DNA of 64,000 nt, taken from Cyclaneusma minus (Eukaryota; Ascomycota; Leotiomycetes; Marthamycetales; Marthamycetaceae). Under the pieces are notes generated by a model. It saw only the letters and a list, made by a program, of their open reading frames with translations, made no database searches and was not told the origin of the DNA. A program made the position numbers and the translations under genes. The DNA lies in assembly GCA_037179335.1 (NCBI GenBank), contig JAKZHN010000009.1:868001-932000 (forward strand). Reading direction: 5' to 3'. Each line of letters opens with the position of its first letter. Position 1 is the first letter of the stretch. Positions 45,478 to 56,254 of this stretch are shown here, one piece after another.

Positions 45478-46191
45478 CTAGACGACCATCTCGTCTTTGA
45501 CCTCGTCGTCTGCGTTGACAAAGTCGACAAAGTCTCGATCGCCTGCTTTAGTCGAGACGAGTGCTTCTCGACGTGGTGTATGGCCATGAGCAGTATCGTC
45601 TGATGCAACGACTCGATGGACCGAGGGGTTGGTAAGCGCCGCAGCTGGTGTTTCCTGACTCGGCGTGTCGGCATGAGTAGTAATGCCTGATGCGGTAGCT
45701 TGATGGACCGAGTGGCTGGTAGGGACCCCAACCGATATCTGCTGGTCCGCTATGTCGACATGAGCGACGGCACCTCCTGCGGTAGCATGCGGGGCCGGGC
45801 CATGATGCAGTGCCACTGGTGTCGATCCTGGGCAAGGATGAGAGGCATCCTCAGGCATGATTGCATCTCCATTTCTCCAAGGGCCATGGTCGTGTCCAAC
45901 AAGTGTACTGGGTCTAGTTGAAGGCAGAGACAGAGTTCGGAGTTGAGTGTTGCTTCGGTGTAGTCCTGCTTCGAGATCTGAGACTACGTCTGCTTGAAAA
46001 GTGTTGGTCGCCATGGAACCTCTTGAGGAAAGACAGTTGTGCCAAAGAGTGATGATACCAAGGATGGCCATCGTGACGCCGAAACAGATGGTCATGATCC
46101 ACTGGTACTGGGAGATGCCAGCTGCGCTCGAATTGTCCAGCAGAGGCTCGGCCCGGCGGAGGATAGACATTGTCATTGTACTGGCTGGCAT
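45478..46191 (-). CDS. Unrecognised small membrane protein with internal repeats
   Basis: Single ORF of 237 residues, not recognised. A short N-terminus is followed by one clear hydrophobic helix, about residues 30-51 (WIMTICFGVTMAILGIITLW), and no obvious signal peptidase site. Residues about 130-220 hold three diverged copies of a roughly 29-30 residue unit (for example HSVHQATASGITTHADTPSQ and PSVHRVVASDDTAHGHTP), with the copies in register at the DNA level, so a coding minisatellite expanded here. The C-terminus is acidic. A single-pass membrane protein with a repetitive soluble tail is the best description. The ORF is long and has coherent composition, but no homologue is known to me, so it could be lineage-specific. 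Confidence 0.55.
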   Translation of the reverse strand: MPASTMTMSILRRAEPLLDNSSAAGISQYQWIMTICFGVTMAILGIITLWHNCLSSRGSMATNTFQADVVSDLEAGLHRSNTQLRTLSLPSTRPSTLVGHDHGPWRNGDAIMPEDASHPCPGSTPVALHHGPAPHATAGGAVAHVDIADQQISVGVPTSHSVHQATASGITTHADTPSQETPAAALTNPSVHRVVASDDTAHGHTPRREALVSTKAGDRDFVDFVNADDEVKDEMVV

Positions 46192-46379
46192 TGTACGAGA
46201 CGCTGGAATTCTGTGCTGGGTTTAATCGTCGAGGGTAGGCGTCGTCCTTATATGTTTGTCGACAGTATAGCCAGAGTCCAAGGGATAGTGGCGGTGGACA
46301 GCGTTATTCAAGAAACTACAATATTCCCTACCACGCACCTACATGTCACGAAGCTCCTCGGTACTCAAGTTCGAGGTCA

Positions 46380-46500
46380 GCGAATGAGTTGGGCTATGCG
46401 CCACTGCCACAACTTCAATCTCAGCGAATGAGGTTTGCGCTATGCCACTGCCACAACTTCAATCTCAGCGAATGAGGGTTGCGCTACATATGCCACTGCC
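46380..46500. repeat. 44-bp tandem repeat, 2.7 copies
   Basis: Copies begin at 46380, 46424 and 46468 with GCGAATGAG and share CCACTGCCACAACTTCAATC; the third is truncated. Confidence 0.88.
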
Positions 46501-46520
46501 ATTCTTTTGCCCCAAATATG

Positions 46521-46603
46521 TACCCGCGTTGTCTTCGGGCCCTACATACCCGCGTGCGTTGTCTTCGGGCCCCACATAGCCGCGTATGTTGTCGTCGGGT
46601 GAA
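46521..46603. repeat. 30-bp tandem repeat, about 2.8 copies
   Basis: GTTGTCTTCGGGCC recurs at 46529 and 46559 with a diverged third copy (GTTGTCGTCGGG) 30 bases further on; each copy includes a CCGCGT box. Confidence 0.82.
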
Positions 46604-47163
46604 TGTGCGGCAGGGTATGCACACAAGGTTCTCAATCCTGGCGGATTGTTTGCCTAAGAGGAGGGGGGTTGATGAGAAATCGGTGCGCGTTCCATTGGCT
46701 CGCAATGATGGCGGAATAGTTGCCTGGCAGGAGGGAGGTAGGTGCTGGGAAAGAGGACATCGGCCTCCGCGGCGTTCCAACCTGTTGTAATGTAGTATCT
46801 TGCCCGCCGTTAATTGACTGAGCTGAAGCCTGCCAAGGTCGGTTTGGGCTCCGAAAAATCCAGCAGGGATGAAGCACCTCCTCGTGTCTGACAGTCTGGA
46901 TCTCACATGTCACTTACACCACTCGGAAGAGTATCGAACGAGGACGGATGTTTCTAGACACACGTGACTCGTGTGGGGGCGGAACATCTGATACATATGT
47001 TTATCGACTGCATCTAAACACAAGTTCAGGCCGGAATCCCAGAAAACTAGCATTGTATCGCAGATTTTGCTCTGATGCTAGTCTAGAAGTACTGTTACAA
47101 TGCAAGTGTTGCCGTCGCTCCTGCCCACGTCCCTTTCCACCCATCCAGCAATAGCCACCCAGC

Positions 47164-48639
47164 TTAAGCGTAGAAGTTCACAGTATCCTTCTTCTTGGCC
47201 TGCACCTCCGCAATGGCGTCAACATAGTGCTCGTGGGAGATCTTGTTCTTGCCCATCCGCAGAGCAATCATACCAGCCTCCACACACACAGCCTTCAACT
47301 GTGCACCACCAAACTCGTCCGTACTCCTTGCCAACTCGGGCCAATTCACGGCATCATCTACCGTCATCTTTCTGCTGTGAATCTTGAGAATCTGTGCTCT
47401 GGCCTCCTCGTTTGGCAAGGGGAACTCGATCTTGCGGTCCAAACGTCCGGAACGTAGAAGGGCGGGATCCAGGACGTCGACACGGTTCGTTGCAGCAAGA
47501 ACCTTGATGCGGTCATCGGATGCGAAGCCATCGAGTTGGTTGAGAAGCTCCAACATGGTACGTTGGACTTCACGATCTCCGGATTTCTCACTGTCGAATC
47601 GCTTGGTACCCACGGCATCCAATTCATCAATGAAGATGATTGCTGGTGCCTTCTCCTTGGCGAGTGCAAAGCAGTCACGGACGAGTTTGGCTCCGTCACC
47701 GATGAACATCTGTACGAGCTGAGGACCGGCGAGTTTGAGGAAGGTAGCTTCGGTTTGGGCTGCGCAGGCTCGGGCGAGGAGGGTTTTACCAGTACCGGGA
47801 GGCCCGTACATAAGTGCTCCTGATGAGATGTTAGAAACACGTATGAGAACCTATGCGAAGATTTATACCTTTAGGTGCCTTAATACCAATCTTCTTGAAT
47901 CGCTCTGCCTCCTTCATTGGCCACACGATAGCTTCAACGAGCTCCTCAATTTGCTTATCGAGACCACCAACATCCGTGTATTTCTCCGTCGGCTTCTCGT
48001 CCACCTCCATAGCCTTGACTCTGCTATCATACTCGGCGGGCAGGGTATCCAGAACCAAATATGAGTCCTTGTTGACACCGATGAGGTCACCAGGCTTGAG
48101 CTTTTCAGGATCGACGAGACCGATCAGGGGAAGGAATATTGTTTGCCGGGTGGAGGTCTTGATTACAGCTGATTTGCCAACGCGGGTGGCGTCAAGGTCG
48201 ATATTGGCGCCTTCTTCGGCAGACTCAGCGGTTGGGTCGAGGTCGAGAAGCTCAACAACATTGCCTACTAGGTATGGCAGTTGTCTGGCCGCAAAGTCAG
48301 CCAAAAGTTCCCAAGTTCACAGTCTGCAAGTTCAGCTCACCGGTTGTTCTCAATCTTGTGCAGGTTATCCTTGATCTTCTCGCCCATGGTAGCCTTCTCA
48401 TGCGACAAACGCTGATACTCGCTCTTCATGATACGCGAATCATTCTCGAGTAAGCGTTTCCGCGTGTTGATGTCCTGTGTGCTCAGATTGTAGATCTCCT
48501 CGTCTATGGGGTCCTCCTCCTTGTCGGCATCCTTCATCTCGGCATCGCCATTTTGGTCGGCCTTCTTGTTCTTATCCTCGTCCTTCCTGTCGTCCTTGCC
48601 CTGCTGCTCAAGGTCCTCCAGATCTTCTAAGGTCGACAT
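47164..48639 (-). CDS. RPT5: 26S proteasome regulatory ATPase subunit Rpt5
   Basis: AAA+ ATPase of the 19S base ring that unfolds substrates and opens the 20S gate. Three exons: 48341..48639, 47869..48284 and 47164..47819; introns 56 nt (GTGAGC/CCAG) and 49 nt (GTATAA/ATCAG), 456 residues. In order: an acidic Lys/Asp-rich N-terminus, a coiled-coil (residues about 55-95), the OB domain (LPYLVGNVVELLDLDP ... GVNKDSYLVLDTLP), the linker YTDVGGLDKQIEELVEAIV, then the AAA domain with Walker A GPPGTGKT (about 244-251), pore loop MFIGDGAK, Walker B IIFIDELDAVG, sensor 1 and arginine fingers (ATNRVDVLDPALLRSGRLDR). It ends in NFYA, the HbYX-type tail characteristic of Rpt5 that docks into the 20S alpha ring. 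Confidence 0.96.
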
Positions 48640-49326
48640 GTTGGATGAGGTGTGAGGTTACGGCGGCTGATTTAGTGGAAGGGAAAAAGAGTGAGATGGC
48701 GGCGCGTCGTTGGCGGAGGCGATGGCGAGGCGATGGGTGTTGATGAGACCGGGGAGGCTGAATCAAGCTCCAGCAGTTCAGAGCTCCAGCGGCCCGAGCT
48801 TGGCTAAGCGGGAAGGCAGCTAATGGCGTCGCGGCGCGATCACGTGCTCCATAAATAATTTGAGAGCGGCTTAGTCATCCTGCGGGCCTGACGTCTCATT
48901 TGAAAGAGCCGCACGCTTTGTCCCGCGCTTCTCTCCTTCTTCACCACCGTCGACTCCCTGTCGCTCTCCGGTCGTAACAATCCCAGCCTCACAGTCGCTC
49001 TTTAAAGTCTGTTAGTCTGACGGAAGCGATCCAGCCGCTTCAGCAGCATCTCCACACTCCGGCGCCCGCCAGCGGATAAGTCTTCCGCCCGCCGCCTTCT
49101 CCTCGCTGCAGTATCTGCGCTTGATCTCGCCTCTCACATAAAATCGACGTCGTCTGTGACATGCTGACCTGCTCCATCTCATCTATCTTCTGAGAGCCTG
49201 AGAAGAGGCTATCTGCGACTGCGCCCATATCGAGTCCTCGTCTACGATCCAGATCTTCTTTACTGCCACTCCACTCGCCTCGACTACTTCCACCCAGACC
49301 CAAGCCTTCATACGTCTGCTCTCAAG
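48640..49326. promoter_or_regulatory. Divergent promoter region, RPT5 / TFIIB
   Basis: 687 bases between two divergent housekeeping genes. It contains a CACGTG at about 48841 and, on the plus side, a C/T-rich leader for the TFIIB gene. No TATA box is evident. Confidence 0.5.
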
Positions 49327-50440
49327 ATGGCGACTCCCGCTGCTCCAGGCACTGGTACTTTGAACGCTGCCGGCGAATATGTCGAGAACCTCAACATGAC
49401 GATGGTCTGCAAAGACTGCAAGGAGTTTCCGCCCAACCTCGTCGAGGAGTTCTCGAGCGGCGACATGGTCTGTGCCTCCTGTGGACTCGTCCTCGGCGAC
49501 CGCATCATCGATACCCGATCCGAATGGCGTACTTTCTCTAACGATGATCAAGGCAACGATGACCCTTCTCGTATCGGAGCCGGCGAGAACCCTCTGCTGA
49601 ACGGTGCGCAACTCTCGACTGAGATCGCCTTTGGAGATGGCGCAGGCCGAAGCCGCGATCTGTACCGTGCTCAGAACAAGGCCACGCATGACAAGGGTAC
49701 CAAGGGCCTGCTGGCTGCTTACAAGGAGATCGGTGCCCTGTGTGATGCCATCACTATCCCCAAGAATGTCTCCGATACGGCGAAGCATCTCTTCAAGCTG
49801 GTCGATGACAACAAAGCCTTCAAGGGCAAGGCTCAAGACTCGATCATTGCAGGCTGCATCTTCATTGCTTGTCGCCAATGCAAAGTGCCTCGTACCTTTC
49901 GTGAAATCTTTGCTTTGACGAAAGTCAGCAAGAAGGAGATTGGAAGGACCTTCAAGGCTCTTGAGAAGTTCTTCGCCGGATTGGATGACAAGGGATCATT
50001 GATGCCTACATCTACAGGAGGTAAAGTATACCCGTGTATTCTAATCATCTGCAGTATTAACATTGGTGTCATGATCAGCTGAGTACCACACTACTACCTC
50101 GAACAAGCCCAGCGAGTTTTGCGCTCGATACTGCTCCCAGCTCAATCTCAAGGGTCAGATCTACGTCAAGATTGCTGGTGGCCTGGCCGACAAAGCTTTT
50201 TTGGTTGGTGCTGGTAGTGCCGGTCGTTCGCCTCTGTCAATTGCCGGTGCTTGCATCTACATGGCAACCCACTTTCTTGGCAAAGGAATTCCCGCCAAGC
50301 AGATCGCTCAAGTCACTGGTGTGAGTGAAGGTACAGTTCGGACCGTCTACAAGAATTTGTACCAGGACAGGGAGAAGTTGATCGATCCCAAGTGGATTTC
50401 CGAGGGCAAGGGTAAGCTGGAGAATCTTCCACTCTCTTGA
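49327..50440 (+). CDS. SUA7: General transcription factor TFIIB
   Basis: Bridges TBP on the promoter and RNA polymerase II. Exons 49327..50020 and 50079..50440, intron 58 nt (GTAAAG/ATCAG), 351 residues. N-terminal zinc ribbon with C28-x2-C31 and C49-x2-C52, followed by the B-reader/linker (GLVLGDRIIDTRSEWRTFSND). Two cyclin-fold repeats follow: KGLLAAYKEIGALCDAITIP ... QDSIIAGCIFIACRQCKVPR and, after the splice, NLKGQIYVKIAGGLADKAFL ... SIAGACIYMATHFLGKGI, then the B-recognition-element helix KQIAQVTGVSEGTVRTVYKN. Length and layout match yeast Sua7. Without splicing, the first ORF would run on only to 50082 and lack the second repeat. Confidence 0.96.
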
Positions 50441-52204
50441 GTTTCGGCGTCCTCTCCCGAACACACCGAAGTCGAGACGCTTTCCTCCACCGGATTTGAT
50501 CGTTCATCCAGAGATTTTCCATCGGGTAGTGGAGTTCAGACACTCCACAGCTCGGCCCACTAAAACAGAAAACATTCTCTGTGTACCTCTGTGGCGCGAA
50601 CGACACCCTCCAGCAGTGCAATCGAACTCCTCAAGTCATTTCCGGTCACCAACTGGTGTAAAGACTATTTCCTCGTTCCTGCAAGCATTCGGATTTCGAC
50701 GATGGTAATAATTCGGATACTCGGGTAGCGGTTTGTTCAGTTTGGTCGTCCGCGAGATGCCATTCACTCTGAACCACCATCTTCGTCCTACCTCTTCCAT
50801 ACGGCAGCCATGAAGTCATCATTACGACACACTTTGCAGATGGGTGGTCTGGATACGGCAGGCGTTGAAAAATCGTCTTCCATTGCAGGGAAAGTGCTCA
50901 GGGCAGGTCTTCAATAGTTAGATGACAGCTCGAGTGCTCAAGGCCAATATCAATGGGTCCCCTAGCATGTTGCTCAATGGATCATTGGATTCACTCTACT
51001 AACTAGATGGGCTTGATAGCATCTAATCAAGATGTTTCATCACAGATGATACTCGAGCGTGAATACGATGTTTGTGCTAACATGATGGTGTAGTAATAAA
51101 TGCCAGTACCACTCGGAATCGTTAACAACTAAATATAATACTTATCCACTGCATCCAAGCCTGTCCATCTGTGACTCTTGCCATTCTTTCCTCGTGAGGT
51201 GCAATTTGAAGACAGACATATGGCCAATGAAGTCCAGTGCCATATCGATATACAGGACCAAACAAATAGCATCCCCATTCCTTCAACTTTCCGTCCGGAT
51301 CCCATTAATGCAGCAACAAATGTCAAAATCACTCGTACCTAGGTTACATGACCTCGTTCTGTTGCACTTCGCCTTCAGGAAGCTTCGCCGAGGAGCTTCA
51401 GTCTCTCGAGTGTCCCTGGAGAGACCCTGTGGACAAGCTTTTGCGGCCAGAATGGCGCCCTGAATCTCCCCGCATGACGCTGTTAGGCCGCTACAGCAAG
51501 ACTGACTCCACTGCGCCACGTTGCTTTATCTATTTGATGGTTTGTCATGGGGCAAAGGGGTATTTCGTTATGTCTACCTTGGAGACTGATCATCTAGCAT
51601 AGGCACCGTTCTCGGCGAGCCAAAACGTTTGAGATTGCTGCTGAGTGGTGATCTTAGGACATAGTGATCCGAAAGAGAGAGTGAAGGGGCAATGTTTGAA
51701 CATCCACTCATAGCAATCCACAAGTCACTCCACCACGAACCACCCGTCTTGAGTGCAAACTACTGACAATCCACATGTATAACTAACCTACTACTATACA
51801 GTTCCCATTACCATCGCCTGACCTCCTTTCCTTTTTCTATACAATTGAAACCGTACCGTGATCCGTCATTGCTCGTAACAGCCGTAATAATGCCTGACAA
51901 ATATCCCATGCAGCTTGCTTTTCGTAACTCATGAACATGGCCCGCTTCCCCCAGATCCGTCTCATGAAGTGATGAATCATTAGTAAGGAAACAAACCCAA
52001 ACACACACACCCAAACACACACACCCAAACGCCTGTCTCCTACCGCCCGGGGAACTCCTATGATATCGTGATTGTAAAACAGCTCCGCAACCACTACTGC
52101 TTTTGGCTGCAACACATAGACAGCAACCAGCTTAAAAAACATCGTCATCCCAGTTAAAGCTCGACTTGCTCTTCCTCAACTGCAAGCTCCTTCTGTACGA
52201 ACCC
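50441..52204. other. Intergenic, 1.8 kb
   Basis: Contains the 3' trailers of TFIIB and of the gene ending at 52205, a CA-rich tandem repeat (51992..52030) and, on the minus strand near 51517, TGGCGCAGTGG, an A-box-like string without a T-arm. No gene supported. Confidence 0.45.
51992..52030. repeat. CA-rich tandem repeat
   Basis: About 2.5 copies of a 15-base unit, CCAAACACACACACC, in the 3' flank of the neighbouring gene. Confidence 0.8.
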
Positions 52205-54401
52205 CTATAGGGGAGTAGACCTCAAACCCTTGTTCTCATCCATAACATTCTTGAACGCAAGACCGCGGGGGGTCGGTGTAGGGCTCTTGTTGTTCTCAGG
52301 TCGGACATTCTCAGGCAGACGGAGCTGCTTGCTGTCTGGTCTGGGAGAGGGCTTGCCGTGTTTGCCGCTGTTGTTGCCAGCCACATCCACCAAGGGCGAC
52401 GATCTCAGGGGCGACGACTTCAGGGGCGAATATTTCTCGACCGTCTTTCTGAATTCAGACTTCCTGGGTCGGATGATGCATCGCTTCTTGGGGCTCGGGC
52501 TGTTGGGAGTGCCGATGGCGTCGTTGGTCTCGGAGTCCTCGGGCGCTTCGGCGTGGAAGCCGGTGTCGCTCTGACCGAGACGAGTGTTCTTGCGCTTGGT
52601 GGAGGAGCGGCGTTCGGTGTCAGGACTTCCGGTCTTTGCTGGTGTGGTTTCAGACTCTTCGTCGATTGCGGTGGGCTTGGGCTTGTCGTTGAGATCCATA
52701 GCGCCGGCAGCAACTGCAGCTTGTAGTTCCTCATCCGAACTAAGCGCTTTTCCGATCTGGCTGACGCGATGTCCAGCTGGTCCTCCAAAGCCTCCCATTT
52801 CCTGTGGTCTGGGTGCCATGTATGTATTAAGCAATCGCTCACTTGGCAATGTGGCAAGTGCTCCAGGGGTAAAGGCATAGCGTCCATTGACTGCAAACTT
52901 TGCGCCTGGAGCAATCACGGGCATAGGCTCGTTCAACGCATCGGATAGCTGTCTCCTAGCAATGTCCAGTTTGCCCTCAAGGTCAGACACCTTTTTGGCG
53001 AGTTTCTGTTGGCGCTGAAGGTCTTTGCGGGAGGGTACTCTGCGTACTTCCTGTGGAATGTTTTGGATAGGATCCATCGGAATAGGCGACGGAGCTGGAA
53101 TAGGCGATGGAACAATGCCATGTAGCGAGACCTGGGACGTGGTCGAGATTTTGCTCAGCCTCTTCAAGTTCAAGTGGCTGCTGCGCTTCTTCAGTCCACT
53201 GGTCTCTCCATCAGTTCCGGGGCTCAGAGCCTGCAAATGATGTCCGTGTTGGGATTGTGGTGCCAAGGGACTTAGTTCGAATGACTGGCCGTTACTCTTT
53301 CTGGGAGTTGCGACGCTACCTATATCCACCGACATCCGGTTGACGAAGGCTCCCGAATCATGCTTCACCTCGTTTGGACCCCTCTTTGGAGGACCTAAGT
53401 GCGTGGTGTGCTTCTCAAAGTAGCCACCCGCCTTCATCTCCTGATAGATCCTCTCAATCTCAGCAGCCTTTGCTTCTCGCTCCTTTTCGACCTTTCTCTG
53501 ATGATCGGGGCTACTGGAATCTTCGGGATATTTCGTGGAGGTCTTCCAGTTCGAAGGGTTGAATGCGGAGGCTAGAGATTTACCGAAACGGAAGATCGAG
53601 GATGAGCGCGCATGCTTCGCCTTGTCAGTCTTCGCGCTGGCGGCTGAAGTAGTGCTACCGCTCTGTGATTTCTTGTTATCGGTGGGGACTTCGATTTTGC
53701 CAATGTCAGCACCATCAACATCCATGCTGTCGAAGATGCCGAGGTATTCATGGATTGGTTTGAGACTGATGCGGTCGTTCATGCTGCCTTCAATGAACTT
53801 GGAAGGCGATCTGGGGATGCCGGGTCTGCCACCTCTGACACCTCTGGGTAGAGAACTTGTTCGAGCACCCCACATGCGTGATTCTCCTACAGAAGCGCAG
53901 CTGGTCGGGATGGACGGCCACTCGCCCGAACGGTGACGTTTGTCATCGTGAGAAGCCTCGCTCTGCGCATCGTCTGTGTAGCCATCATCATCACTGCTCT
54001 CGTCGCTCACGTCCGAGATCTGGGCAGAGTCGCGGTTGCTGAACAGCCTCTTGGGAGGTCTTTCGGGTCTGTATGACACAGCTGAGCCATCCTTGGGTGG
54101 AGGAATAGGACGGCGGGCTTCATCATCACTGTCTTTGCGGCGGCGCACACTGACAGGCTTGCGACGGATCTTGTTCATTGACAGGTGGCCGTCAGGCGCA
54201 GCCATGGGCTCCTGTGCACGGGGAAGTTAGCGGGAGGACTAGCTTGGTAGAGGAGGGCAAAAGTCGGAGCCTCGGAGTTGGAGAAGCTGGGTGGATGATG
54301 ACCTCCAACAATACACAGATCTGCGACGAGCCGAGATGCGGGCGAGACTGGGCAGGTGAAACAGTCGACCGCGGGCGCAAACACTGATGAAGACTTACCA
54401 T
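52205..54401 (-). CDS. Unrecognised disordered protein with coiled coil, probably nuclear
   Basis: The main exon is 52205..54211. The first in-frame ATG inside it is at 54205, but an ATG at 54399-54401 is followed directly by GTAAGT, with an acceptor (GCACAG) at 54212, splicing in phase to MEPMAAPDG; this one-codon first exon gives about 669 residues. Features: an early basic cluster (NKIRRKPVSVRRRKDSDDE), an acidic stretch, the segment SSIFRFGKSLASAFNPSNW followed by a charged helix (KVEKEREAKAAEIERIYQEM, about 240-260), a predicted coiled coil near 400-430 (KDLQRQQKLAKKVSDLEGKL), and repeated SPLKSSPLRSSPL sites near the end. The basic clusters suggest the nucleus and the SP sites suggest CDK/MAPK phosphorylation. 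I do not recognise a characterised homologue. Confidence 0.78.
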
Positions 54402-56254
54402 ATTGCCTCAGCCAAATGTCTTGGACCGGGACAAGCTAGTGGTGACGGCTTGTCGGTAAACCCAACACTGACCAAGGAAGGAGCAAGACGGGACAGCTGT
54501 GGAGAGCAAAGCGGTTCTTGAAAAGCGTGCAGCTGCGCAACAATTCGTATGTACAGAGGCAGGAGCTGCGACAGCAAACGAAGATGGGAGCAAACGAATT
54601 CTGTAACAGTGCGATTCGAGAATGTTGGTTTTGGATTTGTGTGGTGTTGTGGAAGCAATTGGCGGGCGCAGTTGTGAGTGGAAGGTGTCGCACCGGTTGC
54701 CAGGTAAACAAATGCGCCGTCCGCACGGGGCAAGTCGAGTCGAGTCCGAGCTCGGGCCCCACTTCGGTGAGTTTGTGTCACAGCGGCACATGCTTAAACC
54801 TCGCACCTTCTCCCAGCCCGCCGTGCGCCAGCCTCCTCGGGAGTAACAGTTGCTTTGGGAGGCACTCCGCTGTCCAAGTCACATCCCATTGAAATCTCGA
54901 AACACCGCCCATGCCATTAACAGGATCCAGCTAATCGACTCCAGATGCAGGTGAAAAATCCCCAGGAGAAAACTGCAAGTCATCCAGGAACAGTGCAGGT
55001 TTTGATCATCAATCCATGTCATTAAAACTCACCCTATATACATAAACCTCCCAGGTTCAGGAACAAGAACCGCCCGGGTTTTTGGAACACCCCCATGGTC
55101 CACCATCTCGTGTACTTTCTTCTCACCGTCACCATCAATCTTCAAACTCGAACCACTTTTCTCCCATCAGTGTGTCTGGTGATAGACTGTTCATTCCACA
55201 AAAGGCGTTACATATTACTATGTGTCCCACAATCACCATTTCGCAATCTATCGATACATCACAGCCCACAGAAATCCTGAAACAACAGTCGCGTAACCTG
55301 GTACACTGCGAAGAGACTTATCTTTAGAAGCGGTTACGTGACGTCCAAGAAACATGGCGACTGGCAGAACCACGCTTCTGCGCCTACCCGCATCATCCCC
55401 TCTCTCTGCCAGCCCAGTACATGTATGATGTCAAAGCACCGAGGCACCCTCACCTGCTGGCCATCTCGTCTCCCGTGCCACCGTAACTGTGGTTTTGGGG
55501 TAACCCGCCTACACCTATCATCCAATGACCAAGTTTCGGCCGAGTGTGGGTTCTGGGCCTGGAGTGGGGTCGGGCGCACGAGGACCCCAAACACCTTCTT
55601 CGTTGGACTTTGGTAACGGGCTAGCCAAGTCTGCATTCCCAAAGCTGTGGTCGAGCCATCCATAGACTTGGAATCAATAGGTCACCAAATATTGCAGAAT
55701 CGCAAACTAGTTTGACCAGATATCTGGGTATCGTGTTGGATTTGCTAAATGATAAGGGAAGCTGGCTGAGCGCGTACAGAACGCCCTGCTGGTTTGAGGC
55801 TAAAACCCAGATCATACATCTTCTAAACGCTTGCATGCCTTTCCACCACGAACAATACTAGCCAGAGACCGACCTCGTCTTATTATCTGAAACATAAGAA
55901 ACTGCTGGGCGAGCAAGTATGCGTAGCTTCAACGCGAATCCCCAAAAAAGAACCCTTGCCGGACCAATTGGTTTTGTTTCCTCGGGTGCGAAATGAAAAT
56001 AAAGGAGAAGACGGGAGACTGGATTTGTGCCAGGCGCGAGTGACGAGGCAGGGTCAGAAAACAAAATGCCGGTCGGGAGAAGAAACAGTCCGGGCAGATT
56101 CCGCCTAATGCCAACGCCTGTATAGATAGATAGGTATATTTCAGCAAATCAGCGATCCCAACCGCACAATCCAAAGGGTATGCCCTTTAGTCTGCCAGAA
56201 AAGGCGTGGTCGAGGCGATGTTCGGCAGGTACCCAACCACAAAGGGATGGGGTT
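54402..56254. other. Intergenic, 1.9 kb
   Basis: Upstream region of the preceding minus-strand gene and the 3' flank of veA. Many overlapping ORFs lie at 54.4-54.9 kb in both strands; none has a recognisable motif. Confidence 0.45.

Larger units (their letters stand above)
46192..47163. other. Intergenic with two tandem repeats
   Basis: Contains the 44-bp and 30-bp tandem repeats listed separately. No supported gene; ORFs across the repeats are by-products of their periodicity. Confidence 0.5.

Noticed and set aside
45548..45835. Repetitive minus-strand ORF inside the small membrane-protein gene
   Set aside because: The periodicity comes from the minisatellite; the 237-codon frame with the membrane helix is the better reading.
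46380..46603. CRISPR-like array
   Set aside because: Eukaryotic DNA, contiguous minisatellites without unique spacers.
46484..46906. 140-codon minus ORF with RRQ-type repeats
   Set aside because: A by-product of the 30-bp tandem repeat, whose length is a multiple of three.
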